Positions 22,882 to 30,868 of a stretch of 30,941 bases of DNA are shown piece by piece (position 1 is the stretch's first letter; each line of letters starts with the position of its first letter). The notes below the pieces were generated by a model that saw only the letters and a list, made by a program, of their open reading frames with translations, made no database searches and was not told the origin of the DNA. The DNA lies in the NCBI GenBank assembly GCA_002415025.1, contig DIBR01000055.1, forward strand, positions 10,120 through 41,060, read 5' to 3'. This stretch comes from Spongiibacteraceae bacterium UBA5047. Lineage in GTDB: Bacteria > Pseudomonadota > Gammaproteobacteria > Pseudomonadales > Spongiibacteraceae. The position numbers and the translations under genes were made by a program.

Positions 22882-25800
22882 ATGCCTAAATATTTTAAGT
22901 CAGGCGCACAACAATTGCGGCTTGGTGCAGCCTTTTTGTTCACACTTCTGCTGAACAGCCACTTGTTGGCCAATGAGGGGGGTAACCGGGTTGATGTACT
23001 GGCTATCGTCTCAGATCGATCTGCCCCGACAATCGTTGCAGGTGCACATCATCTATTGGCTGAGCGGCCCGGTCTGACGGTTTTGGTTCGCACTGTTAGC
23101 CAGCTCGCAGAATTAAGTGATACACAATTACAACGCCTGATTAATCGCGGTTCATCTGTCGCAATCATTGCAGTGTTTGGCGATGCGGCAGAACGCCTAT
23201 TCGCGGCGCGGTATCCGAGAGGGCAGCAGCGTTATATCTTGCACAGCGATCGCCGCTTAATGTCGTTGAATGCTGATAAAAATGGAGTGGTTTTCGACAG
23301 CGCTTTACCTGAACCTGTGGTTGGCGATAGCGACGTGCTGGCCAGTGTCGAAACGCTGAAAGACCGGCAAAAGCAGTACCCCCGGTACGCTGACTGGCTT
23401 CAGGCTCGCGGCTACTGGATTAATCGGTCGGCTCGCAATGCTGGAAGCCTCATTGATATGTTGGCGAGTGGGGGGCGGCGTAAGGCTGCAATTGAAGCCG
23501 TGTCTGCACTGCGTTTCGCGTTGCATCATGAGGGGCAGAGCAGTTGGTTGCCAGCCTCCGAACTGGCTGCGCGCTTGGATCGCAACCAACCCGTAGTATG
23601 GATTCTAGATCACGATACGGGTGATCTCGGCGACGAGTGGCAACTGCATCGTCGTTATTGCGGGAAAGTTCGCGGTAACTGCGTATCAGTGCTGGCGGGT
23701 TGGGGTAAACCCAGTGTTGAAGCAGTACAGGCTATGCAGTCGATTATGAAAAAAAGTACTCATACCGACTGGGCAGTGGTCGCCTTGCAGGATTTCGTGA
23801 TCGGGGGTGGCGAGGGTCGGGAGCAGGTTGAGGCGCTGTTGGCTGACATGAATGTGCCAGTGCTGAAAGGACTCCGTTTAAGTGACTGGACGCAAGCAGA
23901 TCATGAGCTTTCGGCTGAGGGCATTCCGCGCAACACCGTCCATTACCGTGTCGCCATGCCGGAGTTACAGGGCGTCAGCCAGGCTCAGGTGCTCGCGTTG
24001 GCTTCTCCCTCTTTGATTGATCAGGTTACTGGCGCCAAACTTGCCCGAAGCATTCCGCTGGACGGGGAAATCGATCGTCAAGTCAGAAGGCTGGAACGTT
24101 GGTTAGCCCTGCAAAAAAAGGCCAATGCTGAAAAACGGGTTGCTGTTGTCTATTACAATCATCCGCCGGGTAGGCACAATATTGGCGCTGACAACCTGAA
24201 TGTTCCCGAGAGTTTGCTTGAGATTCTTCAGGCCTTGAAAGCAGCGGGTTACACCACGGGAGAATTGCCTCAGACCAGCGAAGCACTGCTGGATTTGTTG
24301 CAGGAGCGCGGTGTGAATCTGCCGGAAAATGCCAAGGCACTGGAACGTATGTCTACGCAGGTAGAGAGCCTGACAGCGCAAGAGTACCGCGCCTGGTTTG
24401 ATAGTCTTCCCGACGCTGTTAAGGCAGAAATGGTTGATGGGCCACTCGCGGCATTACATCAGCAACTGGAATTCGCCATTTCCGACTCCTTGGCGCTCGA
24501 CAATATCAGCCTCAGGCAAACGCGGCTCAAGCGAGTGGAAAATTTGCTGCACAATACCGCGAATAATTTGCGTCATGCACTGGACGGCTTGCGCCACAAA
24601 GGGCGGGATCGCGCTCTGGATTTGCTCGCGCAACTAGAGAGCGAGTATGAACGTCTGGTCAGCGCCGCGGCACAGGGTGAAGACCGCGACTGGAGTGAAA
24701 CGGAGACATTGCGCGATGCCTTACTCGCTATGCGCATAGAAGGTGTTCGCGGTTGGGGTCCGGCGCCAGGGAAGGTGATGGTATGGGAGGGCAATGTATT
24801 GGTTCCGGGGCTGCGTTTCGGGAATGTTTTTATTGGCCCGCAGCCGCCGCGGGGCTGGGAGATCAACGAAGAATTATTGCATGCCAATCTTTCGTTTCCT
24901 CCTCCGCACCAGTACCTCGGATTCTACCACTACCTTCAATCGGTATTTAAAGCCGACGCAATGGTGCATGTCGGTCGTCATTCTACCTACGAATTTTTGC
25001 CCAAGCGTGCCGTTGGCCTGAGTGGCGAAGACTATCCGAGTATCGTCGCCGGAGATTTGCCGGGGATCTACCCCTACATTGTTGATGGCGTTGGCGAGGG
25101 CATTCAGGCAAAGCGCCGCGGGTTAGCCGTTATGGTTGACCATCTGACACCGCCGCTTGCCGCTACAGAGTTATATGACGACTTGCTGCATTTGAGGCAG
25201 CTGATCGAAAGCGCCGAGGCCGCTACTGACAGGTCAACCCGAGAGCGCGCTGTAAACACCTTACGCGCGGATATCGACAGGCTTGGGTTGCGCGATGAGT
25301 TAGTTGCCAGTATGGACGAGGAGCTAGAAGTGCGAGGGGTTGGCTTTGGCGCCATTGACGACGATTTTCTACTCCACGAGGTGGGCCACTACCTGACCAA
25401 TCTTCAGGAAGGTTTTATGCCCTTGGGTCTGCATGTGTTCGGGAGAGACTGGTCGCAAACGGCAGTCGACACCATGCTTGGCTCCATGAAATCCGGGTAT
25501 CCTGCCTCCAGCGACAAGGTGCAACGATGGCGACAAAATCTCGTGGCTTCTCCCGCTGCGGAAATGCGTGCGTTGCTCGATGGCCTCAATGGTCGTTTTG
25601 TATCGCCAGGCAAAGGTAATGATCCTATTCGCACACCGGAAGCGCTGCCTACCGGGCGCAACTTTTATGCGTTGGACGGTAGCCTTTTACCCACCAGGGT
25701 CGGTTATGACATCGGCCGGCAACTCGCAGACGAAATTCTGGCGAAGACGCCTGCAAACACTGACGACGGGGACAAGCAGGGTGTAATTCTGTGGGCATCG

Positions 25801-27258
25801 GATGCCGTACGGGATGAGGGCGCTATGATCGCCTTCGGTATGAAGCTGCTGGGTGTGCGGCCGATGTGGAACAGTCGCGGTATTGTTCAGGGGCTCGAAC
25901 GCTTGCCGCTCGGGGAGCACCAGACCAGACGCCTAGACGTACTGTTTACCACCTCCGGGCTGTTTCGCGATCTGTATGGTGAGCATTTGGTGCTGCTGGA
26001 TAAGGCTAGCCTGCTGGCGTTGGATGCCAGTGCTGATCATATAAAGACCGACTACCCTGCGCTCACGTTGGCGCTGGAATCAGCGCTGGCGCCGCTTGGT
26101 GTATGGCGGCGCGGTGGTAATGAAACCTTCGAGAAAAACAGAGTGGCCGCCAACTGGGTTAAGGAGGCTCGCACCTTGCTCGCTTCGAGTCCGGATCTAT
26201 CTGCAGACGCACTAGGGCGACAAGCCAGTCTGCGGGTCTTTGGTATAGCGGCGGGGAGTTACGGTGCGGGGATCAATCGCCTGGTCGAACGTTCCAGTGC
26301 CTGGGAGGAGAGAGACGAACTGGCGGAAGTATTTATCCAGCGCATGGGTCATGCCTACGGCGTGAATCTTGCCGGCGAAGGCACGCAGGATTTGTTTCGC
26401 CGACAATTGGCTGGTGTGTCTCAGACCTTCCTGGGCCGCGCCAGCAACCTCTACGGCCTGATGGATAATAATGATGCCTTTGACTATCTCGGCGGGTTTA
26501 ACCTAGCCGTGGAAGTTGTTAGTGGCAGACCGCCCGACAGCGCTGTCATCAACCACGCTGACGACAACAACCTTCGTATCGATGATCTGTCCAGCGCTTT
26601 GCTGGGAGAATTGCGCGGCCGCTTTCTTAACCCCCAATGGATCAAGCCATTGATGGCAGAAGGCTATGCGGGAGCACGCACGATGGGCAGCGAGTTTATC
26701 GAATACCTCTGGGGTTGGCAGGTTACCAGCCCCGATATTATTAATGACCGGGTCTGGGAGGAGGTCAAAGCGGTCTACGTTGATGACCGACTTGATATCG
26801 GCTTGGACGAATTCCTGTCAGAGAGCCACAAGCGGCATGTACAAACCAACATCCTCGCGGTAATGCTCGTCGCTATTAAAAAGGGTTTCTGGGACGCTGA
26901 CGCCGATACCCGCCAGCAATTGGCGCAGCAATTTGCGAACAACATTCTAGCAGTGGGTCTGCCCGGTGGTGGACATACCCACCCTAAACACCCGATGTAT
27001 GAACTGGTGAAAACGTACTTGAATGCTGACGACGCAGCGGCGCTGGAAGCCATCCTCAGGCAGTCGACATTGGACACGGAGACAGTCGAGGCCCCTAGTC
27101 ATATTCAGGAGCTGGAGCTTGCGCCCGCAGTCCCCGATAAGGTGGCGTCAGAAGGCGGCGGTAAAGCGCTGCCGGTGGATAAGTGGTTTTGGTGGCTGGT
27201 GTTGCTGGCGGTATTTATTCTTGGTGTGGGGGTAGTCCGTGGGCACAGAAAGGCCTAG
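22882..27258 (+). CDS. Exported, membrane-anchored CobN/BchH-like chelatase
   Basis: This 1458-aa protein of the CobN/magnesium-chelatase subunit H superfamily (usually about 1200-1400 aa) handles metals in corrins or porphyrins. Unlike cytoplasmic CobN it starts with a signal peptide (hydrophobic LRLGAAFLFTLLLNSHLLA, cleavage near residue 31). It ends with a membrane helix (WWLVLLAVFILGVGVV, about 1434-1450) and a basic tail RGHRKA, predicting a large periplasmic body anchored in the inner membrane. Chelatase-core landmarks include GWGPAPGKVMVWEGN, FIGPQPPRGWE, the HVGRHSTYEFLPKRAVGLSG motif (residues 696-715; CobN has GxHGxxEWLPGK), AGDLPGIYPYIVDGVGE and AKRRGLAVMVDHLTPPL. ATG 22882 was used; its ribosome-binding site is weak. 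CobS/CobT or ChlI/ChlD partners are absent. It resembles HmuS-type proteins of Bacteroidetes. Metal insertion or removal in the periplasm is inference. Confidence 0.9.
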   Translation: MPKYFKSGAQQLRLGAAFLFTLLLNSHLLANEGGNRVDVLAIVSDRSAPTIVAGAHHLLAERPGLTVLVRTVSQLAELSDTQLQRLINRGSSVAIIAVFGDAAERLFAARYPRGQQRYILHSDRRLMSLNADKNGVVFDSALPEPVVGDSDVLASVETLKDRQKQYPRYADWLQARGYWINRSARNAGSLIDMLASGGRRKAAIEAVSALRFALHHEGQSSWLPASELAARLDRNQPVVWILDHDTGDLGDEWQLHRRYCGKVRGNCVSVLAGWGKPSVEAVQAMQSIMKKSTHTDWAVVALQDFVIGGGEGREQVEALLADMNVPVLKGLRLSDWTQADHELSAEGIPRNTVHYRVAMPELQGVSQAQVLALASPSLIDQVTGAKLARSIPLDGEIDRQVRRLERWLALQKKANAEKRVAVVYYNHPPGRHNIGADNLNVPESLLEILQALKAAGYTTGELPQTSEALLDLLQERGVNLPENAKALERMSTQVESLTAQEYRAWFDSLPDAVKAEMVDGPLAALHQQLEFAISDSLALDNISLRQTRLKRVENLLHNTANNLRHALDGLRHKGRDRALDLLAQLESEYERLVSAAAQGEDRDWSETETLRDALLAMRIEGVRGWGPAPGKVMVWEGNVLVPGLRFGNVFIGPQPPRGWEINEELLHANLSFPPPHQYLGFYHYLQSVFKADAMVHVGRHSTYEFLPKRAVGLSGEDYPSIVAGDLPGIYPYIVDGVGEGIQAKRRGLAVMVDHLTPPLAATELYDDLLHLRQLIESAEAATDRSTRERAVNTLRADIDRLGLRDELVASMDEELEVRGVGFGAIDDDFLLHEVGHYLTNLQEGFMPLGLHVFGRDWSQTAVDTMLGSMKSGYPASSDKVQRWRQNLVASPAAEMRALLDGLNGRFVSPGKGNDPIRTPEALPTGRNFYALDGSLLPTRVGYDIGRQLADEILAKTPANTDDGDKQGVILWASDAVRDEGAMIAFGMKLLGVRPMWNSRGIVQGLERLPLGEHQTRRLDVLFTTSGLFRDLYGEHLVLLDKASLLALDASADHIKTDYPALTLALESALAPLGVWRRGGNETFEKNRVAANWVKEARTLLASSPDLSADALGRQASLRVFGIAAGSYGAGINRLVERSSAWEERDELAEVFIQRMGHAYGVNLAGEGTQDLFRRQLAGVSQTFLGRASNLYGLMDNNDAFDYLGGFNLAVEVVSGRPPDSAVINHADDNNLRIDDLSSALLGELRGRFLNPQWIKPLMAEGYAGARTMGSEFIEYLWGWQVTSPDIINDRVWEEVKAVYVDDRLDIGLDEFLSESHKRHVQTNILAVMLVAIKKGFWDADADTRQQLAQQFANNILAVGLPGGGHTHPKHPMYELVKTYLNADDAAALEAILRQSTLDTETVEAPSHIQELELAPAVPDKVASEGGGKALPVDKWFWWLVLLAVFILGVGVVRGHRKA

Positions 27259-27279
27259 GCAGTTAAATTGGAGTCGAGT

Positions 27280-27732
27280 ATGACAGCGAGTTATTCCCTG
27301 GGGCTGATGCACCAGATAACCAACCTGCTATTGGAGCCTGTTGTCTGGGCGCTCTTAATGATGTTGGTTCTGACAGTCTACGAAGTGGGTATTGCGATTG
27401 GCGAACGCTATGGCGGTATTCGTCGACTTGAAAATGCGCGGAATCATCAGCGTTTGGTAAGCGCGGGGCGAAGACGCATTGAGCGGGCGGATTTTATTAC
27501 CCGTCTGGCGCCGATGCTCGGGTTGATGGGTACGTTGATACCCTTGGGTCCGGGCTTGGCGGCATTGGGAGAGGGTGAGCTGAAGATCCTCACGACAGCT
27601 ATGACCGTTGCATTTGATACCACTGTTATCGGGTTGCTAGCCGGTATGGTTGGGTTTGTGCTCGGTCGCCTACGTCGGCGTTGGTATGATGCGGCTCTGG
27701 AATCACTTCGAGTACCTGTCAAAAATGGATAA
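27280..27732 (+). CDS. Short MotA/TolQ/ExbB-family proton channel protein
   Basis: This 150-aa inner-membrane protein has three predicted spans: LLLEPVVWALLMMLVLTVYEVGIAI (about 15-38), then the conserved APMLGLMGTLIPLGPGLAAL and TTAMTVAFDTTVIGLLAGMVGFVLG near the C-terminus. These last two are the signature helices of ExbB/TolQ/MotA that line the proton path. It is much shorter than E. coli ExbB (about 244 aa), lacking most of the cytoplasmic extension. ATG 27280 was chosen, with GGAG six bases upstream; TTG 27268 is also in frame. It follows the chelatase stop by 21 bp and overlaps the DUF2149 gene by 8 bp. It is probably the stator half of a motor that energises the chelatase. Confidence 0.88.
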   Translation: MTASYSLGLMHQITNLLLEPVVWALLMMLVLTVYEVGIAIGERYGGIRRLENARNHQRLVSAGRRRIERADFITRLAPMLGLMGTLIPLGPGLAALGEGELKILTTAMTVAFDTTVIGLLAGMVGFVLGRLRRRWYDAALESLRVPVKNG

Positions 27733-28024
27733 CTGGCGGCGCAGTACGTTCCTCGACAATGACGATGACCCCCTCGGGCCGCTCGCCAATCTGGTGGATA
27801 TTATTCTGGTGTTTGCCTGCGGGTTGATTGCCGCGCTGGTGGCGTTCAGCCCCGAACTGCAAAAGCATTTCGATGCACAGCAACACGAGGTATCCGTTGG
27901 TCGAGAGCTGGCGAATGTGCCGGAATCACTGCAGGAAACCATGCAGGACGGGAGTGGGCTTGAGCCAGTGGGACAAGTCTATCGAGACCCGACGACCGGC
28001 AAACTGATTCTGGTAGGGGAGTGA
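27725..28024 (+). CDS. DUF2149 protein, ExbD/TolR/MotB-like stator partner
   Basis: This 99-aa protein has a short cytoplasmic N-terminus (DNWRRSTFLDNDDDPLGPL), one membrane helix (ANLVDIILVFACGLIAALVAF, about residues 23-43) and a periplasmic tail. The N-terminus and helix match DUF2149. The Asp inside NLVDIILVF sits where ExbD, TolR and MotB carry their proton-relay Asp. ATG 27725 lies within the end of the channel gene, giving an 8-bp overlap. The frame opens earlier, but those residues come from a different reading of the channel gene. Order and overlap (chelatase, channel, DUF2149) imply a complex. DUF2149 genes beside CobN-like and ExbB-like genes are known from Hmu-type loci, as I recall. 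The ExbD-like role is inference. Confidence 0.85.
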   Translation: MDNWRRSTFLDNDDDPLGPLANLVDIILVFACGLIAALVAFSPELQKHFDAQQHEVSVGRELANVPESLQETMQDGSGLEPVGQVYRDPTTGKLILVGE

Positions 28025-28157
28025 TGGAGCGGGCTGCCCGGGCCTGGCAAAATCCGCGGTCTGGCGAGTCTTGCACAAGGTCAAGCAGCGGCGCGCTGGC
28101 AAACATGAGCAGATTTGTATTTTGGCAACCTCGTACTTTAATCTGGAGCTGGCGCAA

Positions 28158-28186
28158 TTGGCCGCAGACAGCTTTTATGGTATAAA
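28158..28186 (+). promoter_or_regulatory. Putative promoter of the amidohydrolase/deacetylase operon
   Basis: TTGGCC (28158-28163) and TATAAA (28181-28186) are separated by 17 bp, the best -35/-10 pair in the 28025-28262 gap. An AT-rich stretch follows (28181-28205). The rest of this gap holds a leader hairpin (separate entry) and no gene I can support; I saw no clear terminator for the chelatase operon. Confidence 0.5.
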
Positions 28187-28212
28187 AATATAACTATATA
28201 TCATATGGGCTA

Positions 28213-28245
28213 AGGCTCGCTCGGCAACCTCTCAACCGCGAGCCT
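28213..28245 (+). promoter_or_regulatory. Leader hairpin before the isochorismatase-family gene
   Basis: AGGCTCGC (28213-28220) pairs perfectly with GCGAGCCT (28238-28245) around a 17-nt loop. It ends 17 bases before the ATG, next to the ribosome-binding site (AAGGAGAG). It could be a dyad operator downstream of the promoter or an mRNA structure affecting translation. Confidence 0.45.
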
Positions 28246-28262
28246 GCCGTCAAGGAGAGTGC

Positions 28263-28925
28263 ATGGAAACCACCACCAAAACCGCTAAAGAAATTTATCA
28301 CGAGGTGCAGGCGAACCCCGCCCGCAAGCGCTTCGGCTTTGGTGACAAGGCGATTCTGGTCAATATCGACCCGCAAAAAGCCTATACCCGGACAGACCTG
28401 TTCAAAACCGCTTACGAAACCGACCCCCGCCAGATGGAATACATCAACGATCTGGCCAAGGCCTTTCGCGCCAAAAACTGGCCGGTGGTCTGGACCCACG
28501 TTGCCTATATGGAGTCGGGGGAAGATGCCGGTATCTGGGGTACGCGCACGGATACGCCCGACAGCCTGCAGAACATCAAGTTTGATTCCGAGCGCAGCGA
28601 GTTTGATGACCGTCTTGAAATCGACACGGTTAAGGATGTTATTTATTTGAAGAAAATGCCCTCGGCGTTTTTTGAAACCCAGCTGCAGTCGCTTTGCGTC
28701 TGGCACAAGGTCGACACGGTGATTCTGACCGGCGGCTCTACCTCGGGCTGCATTCGTGCCACGGCCGTTGAGTCGCTGTCGCGCGGCTATCGCACGATTG
28801 TTCCCGAGGAGTGTGTAGCCGATAAACATGAAAGCTATCACTATGCGAACCTCACCGATCTGTCGTTGAAATATGCAGACGTTGTGGGCGTGCAGGAAGT
28901 GTTCGACTGGCTGCGGAGTAATTAA
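28263..28925 (+). CDS. Isochorismatase-family cysteine hydrolase (amidase)
   Basis: This 220-aa cytoplasmic hydrolase has the isochorismatase/N-carbamoylsarcosine-amidase fold. The catalytic triad is visible: Asp36 in LVNIDPQKAY, Lys131 in KKMPSAFF and nucleophile Cys163 in TGGSTSGCIRATA. The cis-peptide region before the Cys is normal. Family members cleave C-N bonds of amides, carbamoyl compounds, ureides, nicotinamide or biuret. The ATG at 28263 follows AAGGAGAG. The next gene starts 2 bp after the stop. With two PuuE/HpPgdA-like proteins downstream, a role in opening or finishing breakdown of a cyclic amide or ureide is plausible. The substrate is unknown, and isochorismate itself is unlikely because no siderophore genes surround it. 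Confidence 0.88.
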   Translation: METTTKTAKEIYHEVQANPARKRFGFGDKAILVNIDPQKAYTRTDLFKTAYETDPRQMEYINDLAKAFRAKNWPVVWTHVAYMESGEDAGIWGTRTDTPDSLQNIKFDSERSEFDDRLEIDTVKDVIYLKKMPSAFFETQLQSLCVWHKVDTVILTGGSTSGCIRATAVESLSRGYRTIVPEECVADKHESYHYANLTDLSLKYADVVGVQEVFDWLRSN

Positions 28926-28927
28926 AG

Positions 28928-29869
28928 GTGAAGGAAGATCCGGGCTTTTACGATTACTGGCCCTACCACAACCGGCCAAAAATCGAGTGGCCTAACGGCG
29001 CCAAACTGGCGTTCTGGGTAGCGCCGAATATCGAATTCTACGAGCTGAATCCACCGGCTAACCCGCAGCGAGCGGCCTGGCCGCAGCCGTATCCGGCCTT
29101 GCCCGGCTACACCATTCGCGACTATGGCAACCGCGTTGGCCATCAGCGCCAGATGGAGCTGCTCGACAAATACGGTATTCGCGGGTCCATTTCCCTGTCT
29201 ACGGCGCTGTGTGATCACCACCCGGAAATTATAGAGCGCTGCGCCGAGCGCGATTGGGAGTTTTTTAGCCACGGTATTTACAACACGCGCTATACCTATG
29301 GCATGTCTGAAGCCCAGGAGCGCGAGATGATTCGCGACTCCATTGAAACCATCTACAAGCACACCGGGCAAAAGTGTGCGGGCTATCTGGCGCCCGCGCT
29401 GTCGCATTCGGAGCTGACGCTGGATTTGTTTGCGGAAGTGGGTAGCGAATTGTTTGGTGACGAAGCGGGAATCTACACCTGCGATTTATTTCATGATGAC
29501 CAGCCGACACCGATTAATCTGCGTAGTGGCAAGCGCTTTGTCTCTATTCCCTACTCACTGGAAATGAATGACACCATCGCCTATGTGGTCAACAAGATTG
29601 AGCCGCGCCGTTACGGCCAACAGATCAAGGACAATTTTGACCGCCTGTATCAGGAGGGCGACGAAAGCGGCACCATCATGTGTATTCCTACCCACAACTA
29701 TCAGGTGAGTTGCCCGCACCGTATGAAGGCCTTTGAAGAAGCGCTGGAATACATTACCGGCCACAGCGATGTGTGGGTGACTACCGGCCGCGAAATTGCC
29801 GAGTACTTTATGGCGAACTATTACGATGTGGCGCTGCAGGATATTGCTGCGCGCGGGGAGGTGGTCTGA
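28928..29869 (+). CDS. Polysaccharide-deacetylase-fold protein, PuuE/HpPgdA type (copy 1)
   Basis: This 313-aa protein of the carbohydrate-esterase-4-like (NodB) fold has no signal peptide, so it is probably cytoplasmic. It shows WPNGAKLAFWVAPNIEFYEL, the RDYGNRVGHQRQMELLDKYG segment seen in PuuE-type allantoinases (REYGSRxG-like), and an EFFSHGIYNTRY motif with a candidate metal His. Near the end is MCIPTHNYQVSCPHR with a second candidate His. The usual FDDG start of extracellular deacetylases is missing. The start is GTG 28928, just after the isochorismatase-family stop; GGAG lies about 10 bases upstream. Its stop shares one base with the next ATG (TGATG). PuuE-like enzymes hydrolyse cyclic amides rather than glycans, and co-location with an amidase favours that. 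The exact reaction is unknown. Confidence 0.82.
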   Translation: MKEDPGFYDYWPYHNRPKIEWPNGAKLAFWVAPNIEFYELNPPANPQRAAWPQPYPALPGYTIRDYGNRVGHQRQMELLDKYGIRGSISLSTALCDHHPEIIERCAERDWEFFSHGIYNTRYTYGMSEAQEREMIRDSIETIYKHTGQKCAGYLAPALSHSELTLDLFAEVGSELFGDEAGIYTCDLFHDDQPTPINLRSGKRFVSIPYSLEMNDTIAYVVNKIEPRRYGQQIKDNFDRLYQEGDESGTIMCIPTHNYQVSCPHRMKAFEEALEYITGHSDVWVTTGREIAEYFMANYYDVALQDIAARGEVV

Positions 29870-30792
29870 TGGCGCTCGACGACAGCTATCTGCAATACCC
29901 TGAACGCAGTTACGGTATGGATCACAAGCGCTACCACTGGAGCATGCTGTCTGATCGCAAGGCGGTTGCGTGGCCCGAACAGAAAACCCTGGCGTTGTGG
30001 ATCAATGTGAACCTGCAGTTTTATCCGCTGAACCAGCAGGGGGTTCCTTTCAAGGTGCCGGGCGGCATGACCATGCCCTATCCGGATTTGCGGCATTACT
30101 CGCTTCGCGACTACGGCAACCGCGTCGGTTTGTTTCGCGTTCTCAAGGCGCTCGATCAATACAAACTGAAACCTACCTTTGCGGTGAATACGCGCCTGGC
30201 GGAACGCACCCCCTATCTTACGGCGCTGCTTAAAGAGCGCGGAGATGAAATTCTTTGTCACGGCTACCACATGGATGCGCTGCATTACGGCGGGCAGCCA
30301 CGGGAGCAGGAGGCCGAGCTGGTTAAACGTGCGCTCGGCGGTCTGCGTGACCTTAGTGGCCAGAGCGTTAGCGGCTGGCTGTCGCCGGCCAAAAACGAAT
30401 CCGAACACACGCCGGAGTTGCTGGTCGAAAACGGCATTGGCTATTTTTGTGACTGGGTGAATGACGACTTGCCCTACGCCTTTCGTACCGAATCCGGCCC
30501 ACTGGTTGCCATGCCGCTGTCCACAGAGCTTGATGATCGCTTTATTCTGCAGAACAACCAGCACTCAGAAGCTTCTTATGTAGAGCAGATGCAGGATGCC
30601 TGCGATTTTCTGATAGATGAAGCCAGTCGGCAGGGTGGTCGTATACTCTCCCTGACCATTCATCCCTGGCTGCTGGGCCAGCCTCATCGCATTGCCTATC
30701 TGGAGAGAGCCTTGGCTTATATTGCAGCAAGGTCTGAGGTATGGAGCGCGAGTGCCTCCGAAATTATGGATTGCTGGCAATCGCAGCAGTAA
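29869..30792 (+). CDS. Polysaccharide-deacetylase-fold protein, PuuE/HpPgdA type (copy 2)
   Basis: This 307-aa protein is paralogous to the preceding one: both have a LRDYGNRVG or IRDYGNRVG segment, an HG motif (EILCHGYHMDALHYGG here, SHGIYNTRY there), a DD-P segment (WVNDDLPYAF here, FHDDQPTPI there) and a late His (LTIHPWLLGQPHR). Identity outside these blocks is low, so the duplication is old, or the two form an obligate heteromeric pair. There is no signal peptide. The ATG at 29869 overlaps the previous stop by one base; the frame opens earlier at 29773, but that stretch is only the shadow of copy 1. It is last in the operon and followed by REP-like palindromes. The substrate is unknown. 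Confidence 0.82.
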   Translation: MALDDSYLQYPERSYGMDHKRYHWSMLSDRKAVAWPEQKTLALWINVNLQFYPLNQQGVPFKVPGGMTMPYPDLRHYSLRDYGNRVGLFRVLKALDQYKLKPTFAVNTRLAERTPYLTALLKERGDEILCHGYHMDALHYGGQPREQEAELVKRALGGLRDLSGQSVSGWLSPAKNESEHTPELLVENGIGYFCDWVNDDLPYAFRTESGPLVAMPLSTELDDRFILQNNQHSEASYVEQMQDACDFLIDEASRQGGRILSLTIHPWLLGQPHRIAYLERALAYIAARSEVWSASASEIMDCWQSQQ

Positions 30793-30794
30793 CT

Positions 30795-30850
30795 GCCTGC
30801 ATGGCCACAACGCTTTGCGGGCCACGCTGACACCTGTGGCTTATGCAGGC
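30795..30850. repeat. Long imperfect palindrome (REP-like), copy 1
   Basis: GCCTGCAT (30795-30802) pairs with ATGCAGGC (30843-30850), and directly inside GCCACA (30804-30809) pairs with TGTGGC (30835-30840). This gives a 14-bp stem with small bulges. It begins three bases after the last stop. No T-run follows. Its right edge CTTATGCAGGCCTACG recurs in copy 2, which suggests a dispersed repeat rather than a simple terminator. Confidence 0.6.
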
Positions 30851-30868
30851 CTACGTGCATTGCACATT

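Noticed and set aside
28194..28979. 261-codon open frame on the minus strand
   Set aside because: It is antisense to the isochorismatase-family gene, whose catalytic triad is intact; no domain is visible in the antisense product.
29821..30564. 247-codon open frame on the minus strand
   Set aside because: It is antisense to the second PuuE-like gene and has no domain, signal or start context.
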